This document shows positions 6,045-13,915 of a stretch of 15,202 nucleotides of DNA, piece after piece (position 1 is the stretch's first letter; each line of letters starts with the position of its first letter). A program made the position numbers and the translations under genes. The stretch comes from an uncultured Collinsella sp. (GTDB lineage Bacteria > Actinomycetota > Coriobacteriia > Coriobacteriales > Coriobacteriaceae): positions 1 through 15,202 of the forward strand of contig CABQKL010000047.1 in assembly GCA_902464645.1 (NCBI GenBank). Direction: 5' to 3'. Under the pieces are notes generated by a model. That model made no database searches, had not been told where the DNA came from, and saw only the letters and a program-made list of their open reading frames with translations.

Positions 6045-6548
6045 ATGTGTGTTGAACCACTCGCCTATCCGCATGAACCCGGCGGCGACCCCTCACGGCC
6101 GGCAGACGAGCCCGAGACCCAGTCCAAGGAGGACCGTCTCGCCAAGAGAATCCTCCATGGGCTGGGGTTTTGCGGCCATTACATGCATTTTCACGGCGGC
6201 GGCATATCTGGCAAGGCGCCCATCGTCTGCCTGCTCGCCAAGCAGCCTACCGGCGAGCTGTCCCAACAGGAACTTGGCATGCACTTCGACCTCAAGCCGG
6301 GGTCCCTTTCCGAGATTCTGTCCAAGCTCGAAATGGGCGGTCTTATCGAGCGCAACCGCAATCCCAAAGACCGTCGGCAGCTCACCATCCGCCTGACCGA
6401 AGCGGGATGGGAAAAGGCCCGCGTTGAGCAGGCAGCCCGCATTCGTTTTAGAGAGCAGGCCTTTAGCGCGCTCACCCACGACGAGCGCGAGGACCTCGCC
6501 GAAATGCTCGAGAAAATCCGTGTAACCTGGGAGGAACTGGATGATTAA
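6045..6548 (+). CDS. MarR family transcriptional regulator
   Basis: 167 residues. A winged helix-turn-helix spans about 55-125, with LSQQELGMHFDLKPGSLSEILSKL split as helix 2 and the recognition helix (about 84-96). The wing NPKDRRQLTIRLTEAG (106-121) carries the usual D-x-R pair. A dimerisation helix lies at the C-terminus. The segment before the winged domain, GFCGHYMHFHGG (41-52), is rich in His and Cys, as in many MarR proteins encoded next to paired ABC exporters. Such regulators repress their own exporter operon until a toxic ligand binds. The ribosome binding site AGAAAGGAG lies 12 nt before the ATG, slightly far, but no better start exists. The stop overlaps the next ATG by 8 nt (ATGATTAA). 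An inverted repeat in its promoter is the probable operator. Confidence 0.93.
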   Translation: MCVEPLAYPHEPGGDPSRPADEPETQSKEDRLAKRILHGLGFCGHYMHFHGGGISGKAPIVCLLAKQPTGELSQQELGMHFDLKPGSLSEILSKLEMGGLIERNRNPKDRRQLTIRLTEAGWEKARVEQAARIRFREQAFSALTHDEREDLAEMLEKIRVTWEELDD

Positions 6549-8385
6549 AACCCTCATGGGCAGCATCCGTGACTATATGAAAGTCACCGTTGCCACGCCA
6601 TTGCTCGTGCTTGGCGAGGTGCTCTGCGAGATGCTGATTCCATTTATCACCGCCAACCTGATCGACGCCATCAAAGACGGCGCCACCGTAGCCGAGATGC
6701 TTCCCACCGCAGGCTTTTTGGTGCTCATCGCGCTAACGTCGCTTGCTTTTGGCGCCGCGGCCGGCGTCACCTGCAGCCATGCGAGTTGCGGGTTCGCCAA
6801 GAACCTGCGTCACGACCTGTTCTACAAAATCCAGACGTTCAGCTTTGCCAACATCGATGAGTTCTCGAGTTCCTCGCTCGTCACGCGCCTGACCACCGAT
6901 ATCAACAACGTGCAGCAGGCCTTTATGATGATCATCCGTATCGCCGTGCGCGCGCCGCTGGTATTGATCTTCGCCTTTATCATGGCGTTTATCATGGGCG
7001 GCAGCGTTGCCATGGTCTACCTGGTCATCATTCCGCTGCTGGGCTTTGGACTGTTCTTTATCATCTTTAAGGTGCGCCCCATCTTCTCGCGCGTGTTCCA
7101 CAAATACGATGCCCTTAACGAGTCCGTCGAGGAAAACGTCACCGGCATGCGCGTGGTCAAGAGCTATGTGCGCGAAGACTTTGAGAAGGAGAAGTTCGCG
7201 ACCGCTGCACGCGACGTCCAGATGGACTTCACCCGCGCCGAGAAGCTGCTCGCCTTTAACAACCCCATGATGAACATCTGCGTCAACGGCGCATTTGTCG
7301 TCATCATCTACCTGGGCTCCAAGCTCATCATCACGAGCCAGGGAACGCTGTTCGACGTGGGCCAGCTCTCCTCGATCTTTACTTATGGCTTCCAGATCCT
7401 CATGAGCCTGATGCAGCTGTCGATGATCTTTGTCATGGTGACCATGGCCGACGAATCGGCGCACCGCATTACCGAGGTGCTGGCCGCCGAGCCCACGATC
7501 GCCGATCCCGCCGAGCCCGTGCTCGAGGTCGCCGATGGCTCCATCGACTTTGACCACGTGAGCTTTAAGTATTCCGCGCATGCGAAGCGCCAGGCGCTCG
7601 ATGACATCGACCTGCACATTAAGAGCGGCGAAACCATCGGCATCATCGGCGGCACCGGCTCGGCCAAGTCCACGCTCGTAAACCTCATCGCCCGCCTGTA
7701 CGACGCCACCGAAGGCACCGTGCGCGTAGGCGGCATGGACGTGCGCGACTACGACCTGGACGCGCTGCGCCACCAGGTCGCCATGGTGCTGCAGAAAAAC
7801 GTACTGTTTAGCGGCACCATTGCCGAGAACCTGCGTTGGGGCGATCCGAATGCCACCGACGAGGAAGTCCGCGAGGCCGCGCATCTGGCCTGCGCCGATG
7901 AGTTTGTCGACGGCTTCCCCAAGGGCTATGACACCTGGATCGAACAGGGCGGCTCCAATGTCTCGGGCGGTCAGAAACAGCGCCTGTGCATTGCGCGCGC
8001 CCTGCTGCGTCGCCCCAAGATCTTGATCCTGGACGACTCCACCAGCGCCGTCGACACCAAGACCGACGCCAAGATTCGCGCAGGACTGGCAAGCTATCTG
8101 CCCAACACGACCAAGCTCATCATCGCCCAGCGCATCAGCTCCGTGCAGGACGCCGATCGCATCATCGTCATGGAGGGCGGCCGCATCGCGCAGATCGGTA
8201 ACCACGACGAGCTGCTTAAGACGAGCGAGATCTACCGCGAGACCTTTACCTCGCAAAACAAGATGTCTGCCGAGGGCGAGGAGAACGCCGGCGACGTCTC
8301 CGGCAACACGGCCACGGCGGCAGACAACACCGAGGCATCCGCAACGCAAGCTCAGACCCAGGAAGGAGGCGAGGCACATGAGTAA
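6541..8385 (+). CDS. ABC exporter half-transporter (TMD-NBD), degenerate-site subunit
   Basis: 614 residues: six membrane helices (about 15-305) fused to a nucleotide-binding domain (335-570), then an Ala/Glu/Thr-rich tail of about 40 residues. The NBD is non-canonical in several places. Walker A is GGTGSAKS (370-377), with Ala for the last Gly. Walker B ILILDD ends in D499 where the catalytic Glu normally sits. The switch His is Q530 (IIAQRISS). The signature VSGGQ (474-478) is intact. This pattern identifies the degenerate-site partner of a heterodimeric exporter: its SGGQ serves the active site of the other subunit. The gene overlaps the MarR gene upstream and the second ABC gene downstream by 8 nt each. 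Substrates are probably drugs or other amphiphiles; this is a family-level inference. Confidence 0.95.
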   Translation: MIKTLMGSIRDYMKVTVATPLLVLGEVLCEMLIPFITANLIDAIKDGATVAEMLPTAGFLVLIALTSLAFGAAAGVTCSHASCGFAKNLRHDLFYKIQTFSFANIDEFSSSSLVTRLTTDINNVQQAFMMIIRIAVRAPLVLIFAFIMAFIMGGSVAMVYLVIIPLLGFGLFFIIFKVRPIFSRVFHKYDALNESVEENVTGMRVVKSYVREDFEKEKFATAARDVQMDFTRAEKLLAFNNPMMNICVNGAFVVIIYLGSKLIITSQGTLFDVGQLSSIFTYGFQILMSLMQLSMIFVMVTMADESAHRITEVLAAEPTIADPAEPVLEVADGSIDFDHVSFKYSAHAKRQALDDIDLHIKSGETIGIIGGTGSAKSTLVNLIARLYDATEGTVRVGGMDVRDYDLDALRHQVAMVLQKNVLFSGTIAENLRWGDPNATDEEVREAAHLACADEFVDGFPKGYDTWIEQGGSNVSGGQKQRLCIARALLRRPKILILDDSTSAVDTKTDAKIRAGLASYLPNTTKLIIAQRISSVQDADRIIVMEGGRIAQIGNHDELLKTSEIYRETFTSQNKMSAEGEENAGDVSGNTATAADNTEASATQAQTQEGGEAHE

Positions 8386-10297
8386 GGCAACGACCGCCGA
8401 GCGCGCGCTCAACCGCAAGGGCGGCACCATGTCACGCCTCATCAAGACGCTCTTTGGCTTCTACCCCGTGCTTTTGCCCCTCGTCGTTGTCGGCGTGGTG
8501 CTCTGCGCCATCATCAACTCCATCGGTGCGACCTTCCTTCAGAGCGCTCTGCAGATTATTAGCGAATCGTGGCAGTCGGGCGATTGGGAAGCCGCACAGC
8601 CCAAGATCGCACAGCTCGTGACCACCCTCGCCTGCATCTACGGCGTCGGCATCCTGTCCTCGCTCTTCTGGAACCGCGCCATGGCCATCGTCACGCAGGG
8701 CTCGCTCGAGAAGCTGCGCGAGAAGATGTTCAACCGCATGCAGGACCTGCCGATTCGCTACTTCGACACGCACCAGCGCGGCGACATCATGAGCCACTAC
8801 ACCAACGACATCGACACGCTGCGCCAGATGATCAGTCAGTCGCTGCCCAACCTGCTCATGACGACCATCGTCATCGTCACGGTGTTCTTTATCATGCTGT
8901 ACTACAGCGTGTGGATGTGCCTGGTCATTGTGGCCGGCGTCGCCTTTATGACCTTTATGACCAAGCTGCTCGGCTCCAACTCCGCGCGTTTCTTTATTGC
9001 GCAGCAGACCGAGCTCGGCGTGGTCGAGGGCCATATCGAGGAAGTCATGAACGGCCAGAAGGTCGTCAAGGCATTCTGCCACGAGTCTGCCGCCGAGGCC
9101 GATTTTGACGAGCGCAACGAAAAGCTCTTCGAGGTCTCACAGAAGGCCAACATGTACGCCAACATCCTCATGCCCATCCTTATGAACCTGGGAAACCTGC
9201 TCTACGTGCTGGTCGCACTGGCAGGCGGCATTTTCCTGGCGCTGGGCGTGCCCAACCTGAGCATCTCGGGCATGGCGTTGTCCATCGCCGTCGTGGTGCC
9301 GTTCCTCAACATGACCAAGCAGTTCTGCGGACAGATCGGCCAGATCTCGCAGCAGATCAACGCCGTGGTCATGGGCCTCGCCGGCGCCGACCGTATCTTT
9401 GAGCTCATCGACGAGGAGCCCGAGGCCGACGAAGGCTATGTGACGCTCGTCAACGCGCAGGTGAACCCCGATACCTGGCAGCTCGAGGAGGCCGACCACC
9501 ACACCGGCATGTGGGCATGGAAACATCCGCACCGCGCAACCGGCGAGATCGAGTACGTGCCGCTGCGCGGCGACCTGGTCATGGACAACGTCGACTTTGG
9601 CTACACACCCGACCACGAGGTGCTGCACGGCGTGTCTGTGTTTGCCAAGCCGGGCCAGAAGGTCGCATTTGTCGGCGCCACCGGTGCCGGCAAGACGACC
9701 ATCACCAACCTCATCAACCGCTTCTATGACATCGCCGACGGCAAGATCCGCTACGACGGCATCAACGTCAACAAGATCCGCAAGGCCGATCTGCGCCGCT
9801 CGCTGGGCGTCGTACTGCAGGACGTGAACCTGTTCACCGGCACCGTGATGGATAACATCCGCTACGGCAACCTGGACGCTACCGACGAGGAGTGCATCGC
9901 GGCGGCCAAGCTCGCGGGCGCCGACGACTTTGTCACCCGCCTGCCCGACGGCTACGACACCATGCTCACCGGCAACGGCGCGCAGCTGTCGCAGGGCCAG
10001 CGCCAGCTAATTTCAATCGCACGCGCTGCCGTCGCCGATCCGCCGGCAATGATTCTGGACGAGGCTACGAGCTCCATCGACACCCGCACCGAAGCCATCG
10101 TGCAGGCGGGCATGGACAAGCTCATGGAAGGCCGCACGACGTTTGTCATCGCACACCGCCTGTCCACCGTGCGCAACTCCGACGCGATCATCTGTCTTGA
10201 TCACGGCCGCATCATCGAGCGCGGCAACCACGACGAGCTGATCGCCAAGCGCGGATACTACTACCAGCTCTATACCGGAGCGTTTGAGCTGGAGTAG
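8378..10297 (+). CDS. ABC exporter half-transporter (TMD-NBD), canonical-site subunit
   Basis: 639 residues: a type IV ABC exporter membrane domain (about 25-335), a 50-residue linker or insert rich in Asp, His and Trp (351-398), and an NBD. The NBD is catalytically complete: Walker A GATGAGKT (433-440), Q-loop Q481, Walker B MILDE with E562, and switch H593. The signature is LSQGQ (537-541), a variant in the third position. Paired with the preceding subunit, the active ATP site would use this Walker A/B and the VSGGQ of the partner. The start at 8378 has GGAAGGAGG just upstream (8361-8369) and overlaps the previous stop as ATGAGTAA. A second Met (residue 18) lies directly before the elbow-helix sequence and is a weaker alternative. 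It is the last gene of the MarR operon, followed by a hairpin element and a terminator. Confidence 0.95.
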   Translation: MSKATTAERALNRKGGTMSRLIKTLFGFYPVLLPLVVVGVVLCAIINSIGATFLQSALQIISESWQSGDWEAAQPKIAQLVTTLACIYGVGILSSLFWNRAMAIVTQGSLEKLREKMFNRMQDLPIRYFDTHQRGDIMSHYTNDIDTLRQMISQSLPNLLMTTIVIVTVFFIMLYYSVWMCLVIVAGVAFMTFMTKLLGSNSARFFIAQQTELGVVEGHIEEVMNGQKVVKAFCHESAAEADFDERNEKLFEVSQKANMYANILMPILMNLGNLLYVLVALAGGIFLALGVPNLSISGMALSIAVVVPFLNMTKQFCGQIGQISQQINAVVMGLAGADRIFELIDEEPEADEGYVTLVNAQVNPDTWQLEEADHHTGMWAWKHPHRATGEIEYVPLRGDLVMDNVDFGYTPDHEVLHGVSVFAKPGQKVAFVGATGAGKTTITNLINRFYDIADGKIRYDGINVNKIRKADLRRSLGVVLQDVNLFTGTVMDNIRYGNLDATDEECIAAAKLAGADDFVTRLPDGYDTMLTGNGAQLSQGQRQLISIARAAVADPPAMILDEATSSIDTRTEAIVQAGMDKLMEGRTTFVIAHRLSTVRNSDAIICLDHGRIIERGNHDELIAKRGYYYQLYTGAFELE

Positions 10298-10323
10298 CTC
10301 AAAACAGCCCCTACGCTCCCAAC

Positions 10324-10427
10324 GGACCTCCCCGAGGGAGACGGGGTGTTTACTCCGTGCTCAAACATTCTCGCTTCGCTGCGAAACTGCGCGCGGAGCA
10401 AACACCCCGTCTCCCTCGGGGAGGTCC
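10324..10427. repeat. 104-bp element with perfect 28-bp inverted arms
   Basis: The arms 10324-10351 (starting GGACCTCCCCGAGGG) and 10400-10427 are exact reverse complements. Pairing continues inward for about six more positions with one mismatch (ACTCCG against CGGAGC). The 48-bp interior contains a small TTCGC-type hairpin. It sits 27 bp after the exporter stop. No poly-T follows directly, and a separate terminator lies 40 bp later. It could be a repetitive extragenic element or an mRNA-stabilising 3' structure. Confidence 0.7.
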
Positions 10428-10466
10428 TACGCACACAGTCTTTTCTCGCAGCCTGAAAAGAAGTGG

Positions 10467-10500
10467 TGAGGCCCTGGCCATTTGGCCAGGGCCTCATTTT
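10467..10500 (+). terminator. Intrinsic terminator of the MarR-ABC operon
   Basis: GAGGCCCTGGCC (10468-10479) pairs perfectly with GGCCAGGGCCTC (10484-10495) around an ATTT loop, followed by ATTTTGT. On the other strand the stem is followed by CCACTTCTTTTC, so weak termination of the convergent LysR gene is also possible. Confidence 0.85.
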
Positions 10501-10530
10501 GTAAGGAGTCAAAAACCCGTCCCAAATGAG

Positions 10531-11409
10531 CTACTTGAGAAGTTGGGCCATGGCGTTGACGAATTTTTGTACTTGGAAGGTGGGCTCGAGCGGGTAGTGC
10601 AGAAAGACCGGTACCTCGCGGCCGCACAGGAACGGCACGCCCACAAAGGCCGGGTGCACCCCCGACCACGCTCCGCAGGTGAGCACTGCGTCGCCCTTTT
10701 CCTCCGCCTCGTTAAAGAGCGCAAAGTCGAAGCTATCCACATCGATCACGTCCACGCCGCCGTCGGCCAAAAGGTCGATGCGCAGGCTGTCCATGGCGTC
10801 GTTGCCGTGGCGCAGTACGCGCAGGCGCATGCCCTCCAGGTCGGCAACCGTGATGCGCGTCTTGCGCGCCAGCGGGCTCGCGCGCGACACGTCGATATAA
10901 AACGGCACGTTGACAATGCGGAGCTTTTGGCAGGCATCGCCCCAGCGTGGGGTCGAAAAACTCGACTGCACCACATCTACTTCGCGACCAAGGCTGCGCA
11001 TGACGGATTCGCGCTCGTCATAGAGGTCGCTCACCGGCACGATCTCAAAGCGCAACGACGGTTCCAGATCGTGGATGCCCGACCACATCGACAGCGTTTG
11101 ACGCCCCGGGCACATCATCGACACGCCCAGGCGCACGGCACCGCCATCGCCCGCCGCACGTCGGGCACGGCGCAGGGCGTCCTCGGACTGGCGCATGATC
11201 GAGCGAGCGTCGTCCACCAGCAGAGCACCCGCCGGCGTCACCTTGACGCCCGAGTGCGAGCGCTCGAACAACGTGATGCCAAACTCGGCCTCGAAGCCCG
11301 ACACCTGCTTGACGAGCGCCGGGGTCGACACGCGCAATTTTGCCGCCGCACGCGAGAAGCTTCCCAGCTCCGCGGCGGCCGATATGGCCTCTAGTCGTCG
11401 ATCGTACAC
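10531..11409 (-). CDS. LysR family transcriptional regulator
   Basis: 292 residues from a GTG start. The N-terminal winged helix-turn-helix is typical: YDRRLEAISAAAELGSFSRAAAKL, then the recognition helix STPALVKQVSGFEAEFG and LFERSHSGVKVTPAG (shown here in parts, about 2-61). A periplasmic-binding-protein-like effector domain runs from about residue 85 to the end. The GTG at 11409 is preferred because GGGAG (11416-11420) lies 6 nt upstream and the protein then begins exactly where LysR proteins usually begin. An ATG at 11442 would add 11 basic residues and lacks a ribosome binding site. The gene is divergent from the SDR-transporter-oxidoreductase operon, the standard LysR arrangement, so it probably controls that operon with a pathway metabolite as co-inducer. 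Three candidate binding boxes lie in between. Confidence 0.9.
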   Translation of the reverse strand: MYDRRLEAISAAAELGSFSRAAAKLRVSTPALVKQVSGFEAEFGITLFERSHSGVKVTPAGALLVDDARSIMRQSEDALRRARRAAGDGGAVRLGVSMMCPGRQTLSMWSGIHDLEPSLRFEIVPVSDLYDERESVMRSLGREVDVVQSSFSTPRWGDACQKLRIVNVPFYIDVSRASPLARKTRITVADLEGMRLRVLRHGNDAMDSLRIDLLADGGVDVIDVDSFDFALFNEAEEKGDAVLTCGAWSGVHPAFVGVPFLCGREVPVFLHYPLEPTFQVQKFVNAMAQLLK

Positions 11410-11459
11410 GTCAATCTCCCGTTTTCGCGCCCGTGACCGCATGGTGCCACAGGGGGTTG

Positions 11460-11585
11460 TTTTCGCAGGTCACGCGCTCAATTGAGCATAGACTGCATCG
11501 CACAGTGTAAACCTACGGTTAACGTCATTCTAACAATTATGCAATTCACCTGCGCAAATGCAAAGCATACGATAACCTGCGAAAA
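11460..11585. promoter_or_regulatory. Three LysR-type T-N11-A boxes in the divergent intergenic region
   Basis: A 13-bp motif TTTKCGCAGGTNA occurs at 11460-11472 (plus strand: TTTTCGCAGGTCA), 11546-11558 (minus: TTTGCGCAGGTGA) and 11573-11585 (minus: TTTTCGCAGGTTA). All fit the T-N11-A rule for LysR sites. The last two are 27 bp apart. A perfect 12-bp palindrome GCTCAATTGAGC (11476-11487) lies between the first two. They are probable binding sites of the divergent LysR protein. Confidence 0.6.
11545..11573 (+). promoter_or_regulatory. Possible promoter of the SDR operon
   Basis: TTCACC (11545-11550, 4 of 6 matches to -35), a 17-bp spacer and TACGAT (11568-11573, 4 of 6 matches to -10). The -35 overlaps one T-N11-A box and the start region overlaps another, so regulation would be by occlusion or by activation from the distal box. 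It is a weak match chosen by position. Confidence 0.35.
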
Positions 11586-11590
11586 CCACG

Positions 11591-11615
11591 TGGGTCGATT
11601 AATGGGAGCGACCCA
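11591..11615 (+). other. Hairpin in the 5' leader of the SDR gene
   Basis: TGGGTCG (11591-11597) pairs with CGACCCA (11609-11615) around an 11-nt loop, ending 14 nt before the ribosome binding site AGAAGGGA. It may stabilise the leader of a highly expressed mRNA; no known riboswitch was recognised. Confidence 0.4.
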
Positions 11616-11642
11616 TCGGGAGGCACAAGAAGGGAAGTTCCT

Positions 11643-12524
11643 ATGAGCAACTGGCTTAAGCTCGAGGGCGATGTCTGCGCCGTGACTGGCGCGCTCGGCG
11701 GTATGGGCGTCGAGATTTGCCGCGAGTTCGCCCGCAACGGCGCCAACGTCGTCCTGCTCGACCTGGACGAGGAGAAGGTCAAGGCCGCTGCCGCCGACCT
11801 CGCCGCCGAGTTTGGCATCCACGCCGAGGGTTACAAGATGAACGCCACCGACGAGGCCGAGGTTCAGGCCGCCGTCGATGCCACCATCGCCAACTTCGGC
11901 CGTGTCGACGTCCTCGTCAACACCGCCGGTATCCTGCGCTTCGCCGCCATGGAGGACCTGCCGCTGAGCGACTGGGAGCAGGTACTCAACGTCAACCTCA
12001 CCGGCTACTTCATCACCTCGCAGCGCTTTGGTCGCGAGATGATCAAGGCCGGCCAGGGCCGCCTGGTGCACATCTCGACCGTCGCCAGCCACTCCCCCGA
12101 GACGTTCTCGGGCGTGTACAGCTCCACCAAGGCGGGCGTCAACATGATGTCCAAGATGCTCGCCGCCGAGTGGGGCCCCTACGGCGTCCGCTCCAACTGC
12201 GTCGAGCCCTGCTTCGTCAAGACCCCGATGTCGGCCAACTTCTACGCCGACCCCGAGGTCGAGAAGAGCCGCAGCCGCCTCATTGCCACGCGCCGCATCG
12301 GCGAGGTCAGCGATATCGCCAACGCCGTCATGTTCCTGGCGTCCAAGCGCTCGGACTTTACCACCGGCGACGCCATCAAGGTCGACGGCGGCTTCTCCAA
12401 CATGATGGGCGACCTCACCGCCAAGCCCGGCGGCCGTCGCGCCTATGCCGACAACTACCTTAAGAACAAGGGTGTCGAGCTCTGGTCCGATGAGTCCGGC
12501 GTCGCCAAGCCGACTGACCAGTAA
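11643..12524 (+). CDS. SDR family NAD(P)-dependent oxidoreductase
   Basis: 293 residues with a Rossmann fold of the classical short-chain dehydrogenase type. The cofactor loop is TGALGGMG (15-22), with acidic D40 after the second strand (VVLLDLD), which favours NAD. NTAG is at 93-96 and the catalytic pair is Y159/K163 (YSSTK). Thirteen residues before the Tyr stands T146, next to S145, so either residue must act as the usual Ser. The C-terminal part EPCFVKTPM and DGG (248-250) is standard, followed by a tail of about 40 residues that is longer than usual. It is first in the operon with an OFA-type transporter and a Gfo/Idh/MocA oxidoreductase. The expected reaction is oxidation of a hydroxyl on a sugar, polyol or hydroxy acid. 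Codon bias is strong, indicating high expression. Confidence 0.92.
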   Translation: MSNWLKLEGDVCAVTGALGGMGVEICREFARNGANVVLLDLDEEKVKAAAADLAAEFGIHAEGYKMNATDEAEVQAAVDATIANFGRVDVLVNTAGILRFAAMEDLPLSDWEQVLNVNLTGYFITSQRFGREMIKAGQGRLVHISTVASHSPETFSGVYSSTKAGVNMMSKMLAAEWGPYGVRSNCVEPCFVKTPMSANFYADPEVEKSRSRLIATRRIGEVSDIANAVMFLASKRSDFTTGDAIKVDGGFSNMMGDLTAKPGGRRAYADNYLKNKGVELWSDESGVAKPTDQ

Positions 12525-12536
12525 ACAAGCCCGACA

Positions 12537-12566
12537 GGGAGGCCCGCGGACACGCCCGCTCCTCCC
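12537..12566 (+). other. Intra-operon hairpin between SDR and transporter genes
   Basis: GGGAGG (12537-12542) pairs with CCTCCC (12561-12566), with an inner GCGG/CCGC stem. No T-tract follows, and the next ribosome binding site AGAAAGAG follows soon after. Its position suggests mRNA processing or 3'-end protection to unbalance expression, but this is inferred. Confidence 0.4.
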
Positions 12567-12589
12567 CCATATCGATTAGAAAGAGTCCA

Positions 12590-13846
12590 ATGGCTTCCAC
12601 CAACTCCAACAAGGGTCGCGCCGTCGTGCTTTCTGCCGCGTGCGTCACCATGTTCTTCATCAGCTCCATCGCGCTGTATTCCGTCGTGAGCAAGAACCTA
12701 CTCGCCGTCTACCCCGAGTGGTCGAGCGCTCTTACCTGGGCCTTCCCGGTCTTTCAGACCATCATGGCCGTGACGGGCATCTTCGCCGGCCGCATCTCCG
12801 ATAAGATCGGCCCGCGCAACGTCGTGATCGCCGCCGCCGTGTGCTACGGCGTGGGCTGGTTCATGTCCGGCACCGTCACCGAGCCGTGGCAGTTCTACCT
12901 GTGGTTCTCGCTCGTCGCCGCCGTCGGCAACGGTCTGGGCTACAACCCGGCGCTCACCACCGGCCAAAAGTGGTTCATCGACAAGAAGGGTCTCGCCTCC
13001 GGCATCACCCTGGCCGCTTCGACCGCCGGCCCCGCCGTGCTGTCCCCGGTGCTCGCCTCGCTGCTCATCCCGAGCTTGGGCATCTTTGGCGCCCTTAAGG
13101 CGCTCGGCGTCATCTTCTTTGTGATGATCGCCGCCTCCGCCCTGTTCTTGAAGGCCCCCGAGGCCGGTTGGCTGCCCGAGGGCTTCGAGGCCCCCAAGGG
13201 TGGCGCACATGCCGGCACCTTCGGTGACCTCACCCCGGGCGAGATGGTCAAGACCCCGCGCTTCTGGGTCCTCATCGTCACCTTCGCCTTCGCCGCCACC
13301 GCGGGCACCTTGCTCGTGGGCAAGGTTGCCTCCATCGCCGCCGTCCAGCTCTTCGCCGACCCCACGAGCGCCGCGGCCGTCGCCCTCGGCGGCGTGGTGG
13401 TCTCCGTCAACACCTGCGCCAACCTGGTTGGCCGTCTCTCCTTTGGCCAGATCATCGACAAGATCGGTGCCTACAAGTCGCTGCTCATCAGCCTTGTCGT
13501 CACCATCGTCGCACTCGTCATCATGTCGATGAGCTTTACGCAGGGCATGTTCTTTGTGGCGCTCGCCCTGCTCGGCTTTAGCTTTGGCGCCCTGCTCGTC
13601 ATCTACCCGCCGCTCACCGGTGGCGCCTTTGGCACCAGCAACATCGGCGTCAACTACGGCATCATGTTTTTGGGTTATGCCGCTTCCACCTGGATCAGCC
13701 AGCCCATCACCGCCGTGCTGTATCACGCCGAGGCCGGCAGCGCCGCCTACCAGCAGTCCTTCTACGGCGCCATTGTGATCGCCGCCATCGCTGTCGTGCT
13801 CACCGTCTACATGATGGTCTCCGACAGCAAGAAGAAGTCCGCCTAG
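12590..13846 (+). CDS. OFA-family MFS transporter
   Basis: 418 residues with about 12 hydrophobic segments and a central hydrophilic loop (about 188-224). MFS motif A GRISDKIGPR is at 67-76, and a second-half copy appears as FGQIIDKIG. Features of the oxalate/formate antiporter (OFA) family are GLGYNPALTTGQKWFIDKKGLASGI near the first half (in parts, 115-139), the phrase APEAGWLPEGF at the central loop, and GGAFGTSNIGVNYG in the second half. OFA proteins carry carboxylates such as oxalate, formate, lactate or pyruvate, but many members have unknown substrates. Its place between two oxidoreductase genes suggests it imports the compound that they oxidise. The ribosome binding site is AGAAAGAG, and the gap to the SDR gene is 65 bp. 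A 31-nt palindrome follows the stop. Confidence 0.9.
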   Translation: MASTNSNKGRAVVLSAACVTMFFISSIALYSVVSKNLLAVYPEWSSALTWAFPVFQTIMAVTGIFAGRISDKIGPRNVVIAAAVCYGVGWFMSGTVTEPWQFYLWFSLVAAVGNGLGYNPALTTGQKWFIDKKGLASGITLAASTAGPAVLSPVLASLLIPSLGIFGALKALGVIFFVMIAASALFLKAPEAGWLPEGFEAPKGGAHAGTFGDLTPGEMVKTPRFWVLIVTFAFAATAGTLLVGKVASIAAVQLFADPTSAAAVALGGVVVSVNTCANLVGRLSFGQIIDKIGAYKSLLISLVVTIVALVIMSMSFTQGMFFVALALLGFSFGALLVIYPPLTGGAFGTSNIGVNYGIMFLGYAASTWISQPITAVLYHAEAGSAAYQQSFYGAIVIAAIAVVLTVYMMVSDSKKKSA

Positions 13847-13854
13847 TTTTACCG

Positions 13855-13885
13855 ATGCGACAAAGGAACAGCCCCTTTGTCGCAT
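13855..13885. repeat. 31-nt intergenic palindrome, copy 2
   Basis: ATGCGACAAAGG (13855-13866) and CCTTTGTCGCAT (13874-13885) are exact inverted arms around 7 nt. Compared with the copy at 15074, the fourth position and its partner have both changed (T:A to C:G), which keeps the pairing. It lies inside the operon, between the transporter and Gfo/Idh genes. Confidence 0.8.
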
Positions 13886-13915
13886 TCCACCGGTCACCAG
13901 TATTAAGGAGTCGAA

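Noticed and set aside
6733..8445. A 570-codon open frame on the minus strand opposite the first ABC gene
   Set aside because: Low-complexity, Val/Gly/His/Asp-rich translation with no domain; the plus-strand ABC exporter has every family motif.
10357..11394. A 345-codon plus-strand frame over the LysR gene
   Set aside because: It starts inside the 104-bp hairpin element, runs antisense to a LysR gene with a recognisable HTH, and shows no domain.
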